From the NCBI GenBank assembly GCA_046330255.1, contig JAXLTC010000001.1, forward strand, positions 496,001 through 560,000: DNA of 64,000 nt. Reading direction: 5' to 3'. Below, piece after piece: positions 37,260 to 45,406 of the stretch. This DNA comes from JBBSBL01 sp046330255 (GTDB taxonomy: Bacteria > Actinomycetota > Thermoleophilia > Solirubrobacterales > Solirubrobacteraceae). A program made the position numbers and the translations under genes. The notes beneath the pieces were generated by a model. The model saw only the letters and a list, made by a program, of their open reading frames with translations, made no database searches and was not told the DNA's origin. Position 1 is the first letter of the stretch; every line of letters starts with the position of its first letter.

Positions 37260-37709
37260 GTGTCGCGGGACAGCGTCGAGTCGATCCGCCGGCTGGCCGA
37301 GGGCTTCTTCGCCTGCCGCAGCGAGGAGGACTTCGAGGGCTGGCTTGCCCGGGCGGCGGAGCGCTGGGATCCGGAGATCGAGTTCGACACCTCGGACTTC
37401 CCCTTCCCGGACGTCAGGGGCATCTCGCGCGGGAGACAGGCCGTGGAGCGCTGGTGGCGCGACTGGCTCGCCGCATGGGGCACGCTCGAGGCCGACTACG
37501 AGCTGCGCGACGCCGGGGACAGCGTCGTGCTGCTGCTCAACCAGCGCATGCGCGGACGCTCCTCGGGCGTCGAGGTCCCGGTCTGGCGCTACGCCGTGGT
37601 GATCACGCTGAGGGACGACCTGATCACCCGCTGGCGGGTGTACGCGAGCCAGGACGAGGCGCTCGCGGCCGCGGGCCTGCCGCGAGGTGACTCCGCGGGC
37701 GAGCCCTGA
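37260..37709 (+). CDS. SnoaL/NTF2-like protein (1 of 4)
   Basis: The 149-residue alpha+beta protein has the NTF2-fold pattern: N-terminal helices (SVESIRRLAEGFF...DFEGWL), then WDPEIEFDTSDFPFPD, a helix (GRQAVERWWRDWLAAWG) and long strands ending LITRWRVYASQDEALAAAG. Such proteins include small isomerases, cyclases and binding proteins; no catalytic pair can be assigned. GTG at 37260 is used. It is divergent from dnaE2, across the SOS box. Confidence 0.75.
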   Translation: MSRDSVESIRRLAEGFFACRSEEDFEGWLARAAERWDPEIEFDTSDFPFPDVRGISRGRQAVERWWRDWLAAWGTLEADYELRDAGDSVVLLLNQRMRGRSSGVEVPVWRYAVVITLRDDLITRWRVYASQDEALAAAGLPRGDSAGEP

Positions 37710-37737
37710 GGGTCGCGGCGGCGGCCTCGCGGCCGGC

Positions 37738-38139
37738 TCAGACGAGAACTACCTCCAGGGGCCCGTGCTCGGCCAGGGCGAGGAAGTCGCGGTCCTGGGT
37801 GAGCACCGGCATGCCTTCGGCGATCGCGGTGGCGGCGATGAGCCCGTCGAGCACGGACGCGCGCCGCCCGGCGCGGCGCAGGGCGATCTGAAGGTCCGCG
37901 AAGGCCTTCGCGGACCGCTCCTCGACCGGAAGGACCTCGAAGGCCTCTGCGACGGCCAGCGCCCCGGCTCGCTGCATGCGGACTTCCGGATCCGAGGCGA
38001 GGCCGATGCCGACGCGCAGCTCCGCGACGGTCACCACCGAGAGGCAGGTTCGGAAGGCTGCGACCGCGTCCCAGTCGAGCTCGCGGCCGGAGTCGGCCGC
38101 GATGAAGACGCTCGTGTCGAGCAGCGCCCGGGCGCTCAA
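37738..38139 (-). CDS. PIN-domain toxin (VapC-like)
   Basis: The 133-residue protein has the acidic residues of a PIN ribonuclease: ALLDTSVFIAADS (first Asp), VAELRVGI (Glu), LDGLIAATAI (Asp) and TQDRDFLAL (last Asp). VapC-type toxins cleave tRNA or rRNA. It starts at a TTG (38139) that overlaps the antitoxin stop (TTTGA), so translation is coupled. The pair sits between the imuB/DUF6504 genes and dnaE2. Confidence 0.9.
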   Translation of the reverse strand: MSARALLDTSVFIAADSGRELDWDAVAAFRTCLSVVTVAELRVGIGLASDPEVRMQRAGALAVAEAFEVLPVEERSAKAFADLQIALRRAGRRASVLDGLIAATAIAEGMPVLTQDRDFLALAEHGPLEVVLV

Positions 38140-38381
38140 AGGTCGTCGGTCGTGTCCGGCAACGCGTCGCGCAGGTCGCCGGCCAGGCCGGGGTCGGCCT
38201 GCGCCCCGCGCAGGCGATGGCTCAGCTCGGCTCCCGGGATGTACCGCCTCCTGGACGCGTGGGGCACGATGTCGGCCACCGGGCGCCGGTTGACGGTGAG
38301 GACGACCCGCTCGCCGGACTCCACCGCCGCGACGACGTCGCCGGTGTGGTTGCGCAGCTCGCGGACCGACACCTCTCGCAT
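38136..38381 (-). CDS. Phd/YefM-type antitoxin
   Basis: The 81-residue protein has the Phd-fold DNA-binding start VSVRELRNHTGDVVAAVESG and VLTVNRRPVADIVPH. An acidic, flexible C-terminus that would bind the PIN toxin follows. ATG at 38381 gives the standard start; ATG at 38390 (MCH...) is possible, and neither has a clear ribosome site. It would repress its own operon. Confidence 0.88.
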   Translation of the reverse strand: MREVSVRELRNHTGDVVAAVESGERVVLTVNRRPVADIVPHASRRRYIPGAELSHRLRGAQADPGLAGDLRDALPDTTDDL

Positions 38382-38410
38382 GTGGCACATCGTAGCACAG
38401 ACTGGTCCAT

Positions 38411-38653
38411 TCAGCGCTGCAGGTACCAGCGGCCGCCGATCACGTCGTGGAAGACGACCAGGTTGCGCCCCTCGGCGGTGACAAGCTCCCAGTAGCGGCG
38501 CCGCAGCGGGCGCTCGGTCCACCAGCGGTCCTCCAGCAGCCACGACTCGCGCACCGCCTCGACGCTGCGGCCCCCCACCCGCAGCGGACGCCCGTCGCGG
38601 GCGGCGCGCACGAGCACGGCGCGAGGGGCGGCGAGGCGGCGGGGGCCGGTCAC
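38411..38653 (-). CDS. DUF6504-like protein linked to the ImuB gene
   Basis: The 80-residue protein contains PLRVGGRSVEAVRESWLLED, then WWTERPLRRRYWELV and GGRWYLQR. I recall this small domain (DUF6504) next to, or fused with, ImuB/DnaE2 genes in actinobacteria, probably as an accessory to the mutasome. GTG at 38653 lies five bases after the imuB stop, so the two are co-transcribed. Its molecular role is unknown. Confidence 0.75.
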   Translation of the reverse strand: MTGPRRLAAPRAVLVRAARDGRPLRVGGRSVEAVRESWLLEDRWWTERPLRRRYWELVTAEGRNLVVFHDVIGGRWYLQR

Positions 38654-38658
38654 CGCGA

Positions 38659-39849
38659 TCAGGCCTCGAAGGGCGCCAGCACCACGCGCCGCTCGGGCAG
38701 GCGCGACTCCGGGTCGACGGCCAGCACGCGCAGCGCGGCATCGGGGCCGGCGGCGGCGCGGGCCTGGCGAACGGCCTCGCGCAGCCGGGCGGCGCGGGCG
38801 GCGCGAGCCTCGGAGAGGAGCGCGCGCTGGTCGCTCGACGGCGGGCCGAAGCGCGCGACGGCCAGCCGCAGGCGCTCGGCGGGCGCGGGCAGCAGCGCGA
38901 GGCGCGGGACGAGCGCGAGGCGCATGCGCTGCGCATCCGCCAGGGCCTCTCGGAACGGCACCTCGACCCGCCACGTCCCGCCCTCGACCAGCGCCGCTGC
39001 GAGCACGACCGCGCGCAGCGTGCGGCCGTCGCGCTCGCGGCGGGCGAGCAGGCGGTCGATCAGCAGCCCGAGCGCCCGCTCGAGCTGGGCGCCGGAGCCG
39101 GCCTCGGGCAGCTCGAGCGACTCCTCCAGTCGCTCGGCGGGCGGGCGCGGCGCCGGAGGGGCGTCGCACCCCAGCGCGAGGTCAAGAGCCCGCAGCCCCG
39201 GAGCGCCGAAGCGGTCGGCCACGGCGGCGCGCGGCAGCGCCGCGAGCTCGCCGAGCGTGCGGATGCCCAGGCGAGCGAACTGGTCGGGCAACTCGCGCGT
39301 CTCCTCGCGGCCGCGCAGCAGCGCGACCGGACGGGCGGCGAGGTAGGCGCGCGCGCCCTCCCCTCCCCCGCCCACGACCTCCGGCCGCCGCGCCCGCGCC
39401 CGGGTGGCGGCGGCCAGCGCGCAGAACCGCGACGGCGCGGCGCCGATCCTTGCGGGCCCGCGAACGGCGCGCCGGGCGGCCGCGAGCACCGCGTCCGGGC
39501 TGCCTCCGTGCAGGCGGCGCAGGCCGGCGGCGTCGAAGAACGCGCGGCCCGGGCAGGTCGACTCGACGCCGGCCCCGATCCCCTCGAGGCGCCTCAGGAC
39601 CCGCTCCCATCCGTCCGCCACGCCGGCCGGATCGGGCGGTACGAGCGCCAGGCGCGGGCAGCGGGCAAGCGCCTCCGCGAGCCGCATCCCCGCATGTACG
39701 CCGAACGCCTCGGCGGCGAGCGTCACCTCCCCCACCGCCTGCACCCCGCCCGGCTCGGGCGCGAGCGCCGCGGGCTCCCCCAGCAGCCTCTCCCGGTCGC
39801 CGGCGGCGACCGTGAGGGCGAATCGGGGGACGAGGACGCATACGATCAC
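38659..39849 (-). CDS. imuB: ImuB, Y-family-like mutasome protein
   Basis: The 396-residue protein has a DinB-like fold: an N-terminal palm (FALTVAAGDRERLLGEPAAL, AFGVHAGMRLAEALARCPRL), a helix-hairpin region (LGIRTLGELAALPRAAVADRFG) and a little-finger-like C-terminus. The palm lacks the metal-binding Asp/Glu cluster of active Y-family polymerases, as expected for ImuB, which bridges DnaE2 to the beta clamp. GTG at 39849 lies four bases after a LexA box; a longer ATG start would lie upstream inside the box region. No imuA' gene is visible in the window. Confidence 0.88.
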   Translation of the reverse strand: MIVCVLVPRFALTVAAGDRERLLGEPAALAPEPGGVQAVGEVTLAAEAFGVHAGMRLAEALARCPRLALVPPDPAGVADGWERVLRRLEGIGAGVESTCPGRAFFDAAGLRRLHGGSPDAVLAAARRAVRGPARIGAAPSRFCALAAATRARARRPEVVGGGGEGARAYLAARPVALLRGREETRELPDQFARLGIRTLGELAALPRAAVADRFGAPGLRALDLALGCDAPPAPRPPAERLEESLELPEAGSGAQLERALGLLIDRLLARRERDGRTLRAVVLAAALVEGGTWRVEVPFREALADAQRMRLALVPRLALLPAPAERLRLAVARFGPPSSDQRALLSEARAARAARLREAVRQARAAAGPDAALRVLAVDPESRLPERRVVLAPFEA

Positions 39850-39853
39850 CGTG

Positions 39854-39867
39854 CGAACACATGTTCG
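39854..39867. promoter_or_regulatory. LexA (SOS) box at imuB
   Basis: CGAACACATGTTCG has GAAC-N4-GTTC symmetry. A candidate -35, TTGTAT (minus strand, 39889-39884), places the -10 inside the box. The imuB start GTG follows the box by four bases, again implying a nearly leaderless mRNA. Confidence 0.88.
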
Positions 39868-39938
39868 CATCGCCTCGCGCCGGATACAACCCCCTGGGAG
39901 AAGCAGTAGCGTCGCCCGCCAACCGAGCGAGGAGACCC

Positions 39939-40391
39939 GTGTCAGAGGACAACGAGGAGCTGGTCAGGCGGCACTTCGAGGAGCTCTTCAACGAACGCAA
40001 CCTCGACGTCTGCGACGAGCTCATGGCGGAGGACTTCGTCGAGAACGCGGCCGCGCCGTTCGCGCCGGCGGCCCCCGGACCCGTCCACGGACCCTCCGCG
40101 ATGCGGGCGACGGCCGAATGGCTGCTCACCCAGTTCCCCGACATGCACATGGAGATCGAGGCGCTCGTGTCCCAGGGCGACACCGTCGCCGTGCGGGTGC
40201 TCTCGACGGGCACCCAACTCGGCGTCGCCCCGGGCGCTCCCCCGCCGTCCGGTAAGAGCTTCACCGCCCACCAGAGCCACTGGTTCCGGGTGCGGGACGG
40301 CAAGCTCGCCGAGCACTGGGCCACGCGCGACGATCTCACCGCGATGCTCCAGCTCGGCGTGGTGCGGCCCCCGGGGCCGCCGCCCGGCTGA
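39939..40391 (+). CDS. SnoaL-like ester cyclase-type protein (2 of 4)
   Basis: The 150-residue protein has a SnoaL/ester-cyclase pattern: VRRHFEELFNERNLDVCDEL, MAEDFVENAA, a helix (AMRATAEWLLTQFPDMHMEIE), GDTVAVRV and SHWFRVRDGKLAEHWATRDD. SnoaL-like polyketide cyclases use an Asp/His pair; a candidate His-Trp is in AEHWATRDD. GTG at 39939 has GAGGAGACCC upstream. It lies just past the imuB promoter on the other strand and ends 52 bases before the IS element. Confidence 0.85.
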   Translation: MSEDNEELVRRHFEELFNERNLDVCDELMAEDFVENAAAPFAPAAPGPVHGPSAMRATAEWLLTQFPDMHMEIEALVSQGDTVAVRVLSTGTQLGVAPGAPPPSGKSFTAHQSHWFRVRDGKLAEHWATRDDLTAMLQLGVVRPPGPPPG

Positions 40392-40437
40392 GCTCACGCC
40401 CGTCTCGGGCCGCCCCGGCGCCCGCGACCAGCGCCTC

Positions 40438-40443
40438 GCTAGC
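40438..40443. repeat. left target-site duplication GCTAGC
   Basis: GCTAGC directly flanks the left end of the IS element and is repeated at its right end (41503-41508). It matches the NCTAGN target of IS481. Confidence 0.85.
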
Positions 40444-41419
40444 TGTAGGACCCGAGCAGGTTGTTCCGCTCGTTTAGGCGGGCGATGGGCGGCTTGTGGT
40501 TGAGGGCGCCGTGGGGTCGTCGGTGATTGTAGAAGTGCAACCAGCCGGCGAGGGCGGCGTGTCGCTCGGCGCTGGTTCGGTAGATCGCGCCGTAGGCCCA
40601 GCCGTGGAGCATGGTGCGAATGAAGCGCTCGGCCTTGCCGTTGGTCTGGGGGCGGTAGGGCCGGGTGCGGAGGTGTCGGAGGCCGAGGGCGCGGCAGGAG
40701 ATCGCGTGGGCAGTCGAGACGTAAGGGCTGCCGTTGTCGGTGATCACCGCCTCGACAGTGATGCCGTAGCGGGCGAAGTGCTTGATCGCTCGCCGCAGGA
40801 ACCCGATCGCGGTCGTGGCCTTCTCGTCATCGAGAACCTCGACGTAGGCCAGTCGGGTCGCGTCGTCGATGGCGATGTGGACCGCGTCCCAGCCGACCAG
40901 CTTGCGTCGGTGGCCCTCGGCATCGGTGCGGCTCCCGGTGTAGCGGCCGCGTCGGCCGGTGATTCGGTGACCCGCGCCCTGGTGGATGCGCCCGAGCTTC
41001 TTGACGTCGATGTGGATCAGCTCGCCCGGCCGCTGCCGCTCATAGCGGACTGCCCGTTCCATCCCGAGCCGCCCGAGCTTGCCCATCCCGATCCTCATCA
41101 AGATCCCCGACACCGTCGAGACCGCCATCCCCAGACACTCGGCGATTTCCGCCCCGGTCATCCGCAACCGCCGCAACGCCGCGATCGCCTCCACCCGCTG
41201 CTCCGGGACACGGTTCGCGACCCGGTGGGGCGTCGAGCTGCGATCCACCAGTCCCGCTGGGCCCTCCGCCCGATAACGACCCAGCCAAGTCCGCGCCGTG
41301 CGCTCGCTGACTCCGGCCGCCGCGGCGGCCTCCGTCAGCGACCACCCCTCCCGCTCAACCCGATCGACCAACAAACCACGACCTCTGACGCTGAGACGAG
41401 CGTTAGCGTGCAGCTTCAT
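40439..41419 (-). CDS. IS481-family transposase
   Basis: The 326-residue DDE transposase has an N-terminal helix-turn-helix (SLTEAAAAAGVSERTARTWL), a second HTH (MTGAEIAECLGMAVSTVSGI) and an rve catalytic core with Asp in HIDVKKL, Asp in VITDNGSPY and Glu in KAERFIRTML. ATG at 41419 has AAGGAGG seven bases upstream. The final codons AGC and stop TAG are supplied by the GCTAGC target duplication rather than by the element. The frame is intact, so transposition may be possible. Confidence 0.92.
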   Translation of the reverse strand: MKLHANARLSVRGRGLLVDRVEREGWSLTEAAAAAGVSERTARTWLGRYRAEGPAGLVDRSSTPHRVANRVPEQRVEAIAALRRLRMTGAEIAECLGMAVSTVSGILMRIGMGKLGRLGMERAVRYERQRPGELIHIDVKKLGRIHQGAGHRITGRRGRYTGSRTDAEGHRRKLVGWDAVHIAIDDATRLAYVEVLDDEKATTAIGFLRRAIKHFARYGITVEAVITDNGSPYVSTAHAISCRALGLRHLRTRPYRPQTNGKAERFIRTMLHGWAYGAIYRTSAERHAALAGWLHFYNHRRPHGALNHKPPIARLNERNNLLGSYS

Positions 41420-41502
41420 CCGGTGTCCTCCTTGGGACTGAGGGCTTCGACACCACTCAGCCTCCAAGGAGGCCCGGATGAACAACGTGCTCAGGAACTA
41501 CA
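40444..41502. mobile_element. IS481-family insertion sequence, intact, 1,059 bp
   Basis: The ends are imperfect 23-bp inverted repeats: TGTAGGACCCGAGCAGGTTG... at 40444-40466 and its partner at 41480-41502, matching at 19 of 23 positions. GCTAGC duplications lie on both sides. One transposase gene fills it on the minus strand. It inserted at the stop codon of the SnoaL-like gene at 41504 without altering that protein. Confidence 0.9.
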
Positions 41503-41508
41503 GCTAGC
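41503..41508. repeat. right target-site duplication GCTAGC
   Basis: The second copy of the 6-bp target site; it also contains the TAG stop codon of the leftward SnoaL-like gene. Confidence 0.85.
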
Positions 41509-41899
41509 CCGCACCGGCCGCCGCCAGCGCCTCCTCGCGCGTGTCGAAGCCGTCCTGGCGCAGGATGCGGCCGTCCCGGACCGCGAACAGATACGCGAAC
41601 CGGCGCTCGACGTCGATCGAGCTGCGCAGGCCGCGCAGGGACAGGGTGGCAACGACCACGACGCGTCCACCCCCGAGGTCGACCATCTCCTCGGCGCGCC
41701 AGTCCGTGCGCGACCAGTTGCGCGCCCAGCCGCGCACGTAACGCTCCAGCCCGTCGGCGCCCGCCACGACGGCGGCGCCCGGGAGGCTCGACGCCTCGGT
41801 CATCTCGAAGTCCGGATCGACAAGGGCGAGGATCGCGTCGGCCTCCCCGCTGCTGCACGCCTCCATCCAGGCGCTCACCGCCTCCACCGCGCTGTCCAT
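41504..41899 (-). CDS. SnoaL/NTF2-like protein (3 of 4)
   Basis: The 131-residue NTF2-fold protein has AVSAWMEACSSGEADAILAL, LVDPDFEMTEAS, a helix (GADGLERYVRGWARNW) and strands ending LFAVRDGRILRQDGFDTREE. ATG at 41899 lies four bases after the cyclase-ATPase gene's stop, so it is at the 3' end of that operon. Its stop lies in the IS481 target duplication. Function unknown. Confidence 0.8.
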   Translation of the reverse strand: MDSAVEAVSAWMEACSSGEADAILALVDPDFEMTEASSLPGAAVVAGADGLERYVRGWARNWSRTDWRAEEMVDLGGGRVVVVATLSLRGLRSSIDVERRFAYLFAVRDGRILRQDGFDTREEALAAAGAG

Positions 41900-41903
41900 C
41901 GCT

Positions 41904-44900
41904 CTAGCGCCCCGGCTCCGTTGCGCCCGTGTCCCCGTCCGCGGCCAGGCGGGTTACGCCGAGCCGCTCGAGCTCGGCGACCGCGCTCGCGCGCGCGGCG
42001 GCGGCTTCCTCGGAGCCGGCGGCGGCCAGCACCCCGGCGCGCAGTAGCGCGCATCGCGCCGCGTCGAGCGGACGGCCCAGCGCACCCCACCATTCGGCGC
42101 TCTCCTCGAGCGCCCCGGCGTCGGCTGCGACGAACCCCTGCGCCTCCCGCGCCGCGACCCGCGCCACGGGATCGGCGACGCCGCGGGCCGCCTCGACGGC
42201 GGCCGCCGTCTCCGCGCGCGCCTCCTCCTGCCTTCCGGCCCCGGCGAGGACCTCGGCGCGCAGGGCGTGGAGCTGCACCGCCCGGGCGCTCATCCCCGCC
42301 CGCGCGCACGCGTCCAGCGCCTCGCCGAGCACGTCGATCGCGCCCTCCGGATCCTCGCGGTCGCGGCGCAGCAGCGCCTGGCCGTGCAGCAGCGTTGCCC
42401 GGACCTCGGTCCAGCCTCCCTCCTCGGTGAGCTCGAGCGCCTCCGCGTACAGGCCCTCGGCCTCCTCGAAGCGACGCAGGCGCCAGGCCTCCACGGCCGA
42501 GAGCCCGAGCATCAGCGCGCGGCGGCGCGAGCGCGCCTCGGTTCCTCCAAGTCGGTCCACGGCCTCGCGCCGTGCCGCTGCCTGCGCCCAGTCGGCGCGC
42601 ACCACCGCGAGCTGCGCCAGCTCGAGCAGGATCTCCACCTGGTCCAGCACGCCGCCGAGCCGCTCGGCGATCGCGAGCGCGTCCTCGTAGGCGGCGCGCG
42701 CGGCCTCGTAGCCGGCCTCGACGGACTCGTGGTGGCGCGCGAGCTCGACAAGCGCGACGAGGGTCCCGGCGTCGTCGCCCCTGACCAGCTCGACGGAGCG
42801 CTCGAGGCTCTCGCGGGCGCGCTCCGCGTCGCCCATCCGCCCGAGCACTCGCCCGAACACGGCGTGGGCGCGGCTCGCGGCCCGCGGCTCGCCCACCCGC
42901 TCGGTCAGGCGCAGCGCCTTCTCGGCCGCGTAGACCGCGAGCATGTTGTCGCCGTTCTCCAGGTACAACAGGGCCGCCTCCTCGTAGAGCGAGACGAGGT
43001 CGAGCGACGGCGGGGCGTCCTTGACCGCCGCGATCCCGCGCTGCAGGTGCTCGACCGCCTCGGCCCGGCGCCCCGCGCGGCCCAGGCCGGCGCCGAGCTT
43101 GCGCAGCAGCCGCGCCTCGGTCGCGCGGTCGCCCTCCCCCTCCGCCGCCGCCAGCGCGCTCCGCCAGCCCACGAGGGCCTCGTCGAGGCGCCCGATGCGC
43201 GCCTCCACGTCCGCCCGCTTCTCGTTCAGGCGCGCGCGGGTCGCGGAGTCCGCGCCGAGGCGCTCGTCGAGCGCGGCCACGTAGCGGTCGAGCGCCTCCC
43301 GGTTGGCGTAGATCTCGGCGGCCGCGTCCCCCGCCGCCTCGTGCAGCTCGAGCGCGCGCTCGCCCAGGCGAGCGACCTCCTCCGCCGGGAGGCCGGCCTC
43401 GATCGCCAGCGTGGCCGCGCGCCCGAAGTGCTCGGCCAGCAGGGCCACCACCTCGTCGCCCCGGTCGCCGGCCCGGCGAGCGAGCAGCTCCCCGACCTGA
43501 TGGTGCTTGCGCGCCCGCACGCCCATCGGCAGGGTCGCGTAGGCGACGTCGCGGATCAGCACGTGGCGGAAGGCCATCTCCGCCCCAGCGGTCGCGTGGC
43601 CCTCGGGGACGATCAGGTCCTTCTCCCGCAGGACCGCGAGCGTCGCCGGCACGTCGATGCCCTCGGCGGCCAGCGGCTCGAGCTCCTCCGCCGAGAAGGT
43701 CCGGCCGATCACGGCGGCGTGCTGCAGGAAGCGGCGCTCCAGGGCGGGCAGCGAGTCGAGCCGCGCCGCGAGGACGCCCTGCACGGTGTCCGGCAGCTCC
43801 GCCGCTCCGGCGTCGCCGTGCTCCCTGACGCGGCGCGCCATCTCCTCGGCGAACAGGGCGTTGCCCTCGGCGCGCTCGGCCAGCGCGCTCGCGCGCTCCC
43901 CGTCGCCGTCGGGCAGCAGGCTCGCCAGCAGCTCGTGCGTCTCCCGTTCCGAGAGCGGCTCGAGGAACGCGAGCGTCCCGAGCCGGCGCGCGGCGCCCCA
44001 GCCGGGGCGACGCTCCAGCAGCTCGTCGCGGGCCAGGCAGACGACGAGCAGGGGCGCGCGAACGAACGCCGTGACGTGCTGGACGAGGTCGAGCAGACCG
44101 TCGTCGGCCCAGTGGACGTCCTCGAAGATCACCACCAGGGGCCGCCGCGCGGCCATCGCCTCCAGGCAGGCGGCGACGGCCGCGAACGCGGCGTCACGGG
44201 CCCGCTCCGCGTCGGGCTCGACGGCCTCCAGCCCCTCCGGCACCTCCATTCCCAGCAGGCGCCCGACCAGCGCGGCGCGGCGCTCGGCGACCGCGGGATC
44301 CCCGCCGAGCAGGTCGGCCAGCCGCGCCCGCAGCTTCTCCCAGGCGAGGTCGGAGGGATCGCCGTCGCGGATCTCCGCGTCGGCGCGGAACACCTCGCCG
44401 AGCGCCCAGTAGACGATCCCCGAGCCGTACGCGGGGCAACGTCCCTCCAGCAGCCGGGGGCCGCCCGACGCCGCGGCCAGGCCCGCGGCGGCCTCGCGCA
44501 TCAGCCGTGACTTGCCCACCCCCGCCCCGCCGACGACGGTGAGGAGATGGGCGCCCCGCTCCTGCACCGTTCTCGCCTGTGACTCGGGGATCAGCCGCAG
44601 CTGCGCCTCGCGCCCGACGAACGGGGTCTCGGAGCGCACGGCGCGCCGCGCCGGGAGGTCCGCCACCGCCGCCGTCGCCTCCCATGCGGGAACGGGGTCC
44701 GCCTTGCCCTTCAGCTTCAGCGGCTCGAGCTCGCGATAGGCGAACGCTTCAAGCGTCGCCTCGTGGGTGCGACGCCCGACGGTCACCCGGCCGGGGCGGC
44801 AGGCGCTCTCCAGCCGCGCCGCGGTGTTCACGGCGTCACCCGTGACCGTGTAGCGCTCGCCGACGGCGCCGGCAAGCACCTCGCCCGTGTTGATCCCGAC

Positions 44901-45401
44901 GCGCAGCGAGAAGCTCGCGCCGCCCACCGAGTCGAGCCCGTCGTTGACCTCGCGCATCGCGGCCTGCATCGCGAGCCCCGCGCGCACGGCGCGCTCGGCG
45001 TCGTCCTCGTGCGCGAGCGGCGCCCCGAACAGGGCCATCAGGCCGTCGCCGGCGAACTTGTCGATCGCGCCGCCGTGGCGATCCACCTCGTCCTTGAGCC
45101 GAAGCAGCGTCGTCTCGCTGACGCGCTTGGCGACCTCCGGGTCCAGGCGCTCCGAGACGGCCGTCCAGCCCGAGAGGTCGGCGAACAGGACCGTGACCAG
45201 GCGCCGCTCCTCCGGCGCCTGCACCGGCTCACGGGCCGCGGGCGCGCCGGTCGGGAGCGGCTCGCCGCAGGCGCTGCAGAACCGCGCACCGGCCTGGGCC
45301 GTCGCCCCGCACTTGCCGCAGGCGAGCGGCAGCGCGGCCCCGCAGGCGGGGCAGAACCGGGCGCCGGCGGGCGCGGCCGTCCCGCAGCGCCCGCACGCCA
45401 C
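41904..45401 (-). CDS. class III cyclase-domain signalling ATPase with zinc ribbons and TPR
   Basis: The product has about 1,165 residues. Two zinc ribbons lead (CGRC...CPACG, CGKC...CSACG). A class III nucleotidyl cyclase domain follows (VTVLFADLSGWT with the first metal Asp, KFAGDGLMALFGAP with the second, then VGINTGEVLAGAVG). An AAA/NACHT-like ATPase comes next (Walker A GGAGVGKSRL, Walker B LVVIFEDVHWADD), then a long TPR-like helical region. This is the AcyC/LuxR-less MalT-type layout, thought to sense a ligand and make cAMP or to signal by protein contacts. Its 5' end lies six bases from the LLM gene's stop, so translation may be coupled. GTG at 45401 is used; an unusual CTG at 45410 has a much better spaced AGGAGG. 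Confidence 0.88.
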   Translation of the reverse strand: MACGRCGTAAPAGARFCPACGAALPLACGKCGATAQAGARFCSACGEPLPTGAPAAREPVQAPEERRLVTVLFADLSGWTAVSERLDPEVAKRVSETTLLRLKDEVDRHGGAIDKFAGDGLMALFGAPLAHEDDAERAVRAGLAMQAAMREVNDGLDSVGGASFSLRVGINTGEVLAGAVGERYTVTGDAVNTAARLESACRPGRVTVGRRTHEATLEAFAYRELEPLKLKGKADPVPAWEATAAVADLPARRAVRSETPFVGREAQLRLIPESQARTVQERGAHLLTVVGGAGVGKSRLMREAAAGLAAASGGPRLLEGRCPAYGSGIVYWALGEVFRADAEIRDGDPSDLAWEKLRARLADLLGGDPAVAERRAALVGRLLGMEVPEGLEAVEPDAERARDAAFAAVAACLEAMAARRPLVVIFEDVHWADDGLLDLVQHVTAFVRAPLLVVCLARDELLERRPGWGAARRLGTLAFLEPLSERETHELLASLLPDGDGERASALAERAEGNALFAEEMARRVREHGDAGAAELPDTVQGVLAARLDSLPALERRFLQHAAVIGRTFSAEELEPLAAEGIDVPATLAVLREKDLIVPEGHATAGAEMAFRHVLIRDVAYATLPMGVRARKHHQVGELLARRAGDRGDEVVALLAEHFGRAATLAIEAGLPAEEVARLGERALELHEAAGDAAAEIYANREALDRYVAALDERLGADSATRARLNEKRADVEARIGRLDEALVGWRSALAAAEGEGDRATEARLLRKLGAGLGRAGRRAEAVEHLQRGIAAVKDAPPSLDLVSLYEEAALLYLENGDNMLAVYAAEKALRLTERVGEPRAASRAHAVFGRVLGRMGDAERARESLERSVELVRGDDAGTLVALVELARHHESVEAGYEAARAAYEDALAIAERLGGVLDQVEILLELAQLAVVRADWAQAAARREAVDRLGGTEARSRRRALMLGLSAVEAWRLRRFEEAEGLYAEALELTEEGGWTEVRATLLHGQALLRRDREDPEGAIDVLGEALDACARAGMSARAVQLHALRAEVLAGAGRQEEARAETAAAVEAARGVADPVARVAAREAQGFVAADAGALEESAEWWGALGRPLDAARCALLRAGVLAAAGSEEAAAARASAVAELERLGVTRLAADGDTGATEPGR

Positions 45402-45406
45402 CGGGC

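Noticed and set aside
38379..38400. TGTG...CACA near-dyad as the antitoxin operator
   Set aside because: The arms are too short and imperfect to separate from chance.
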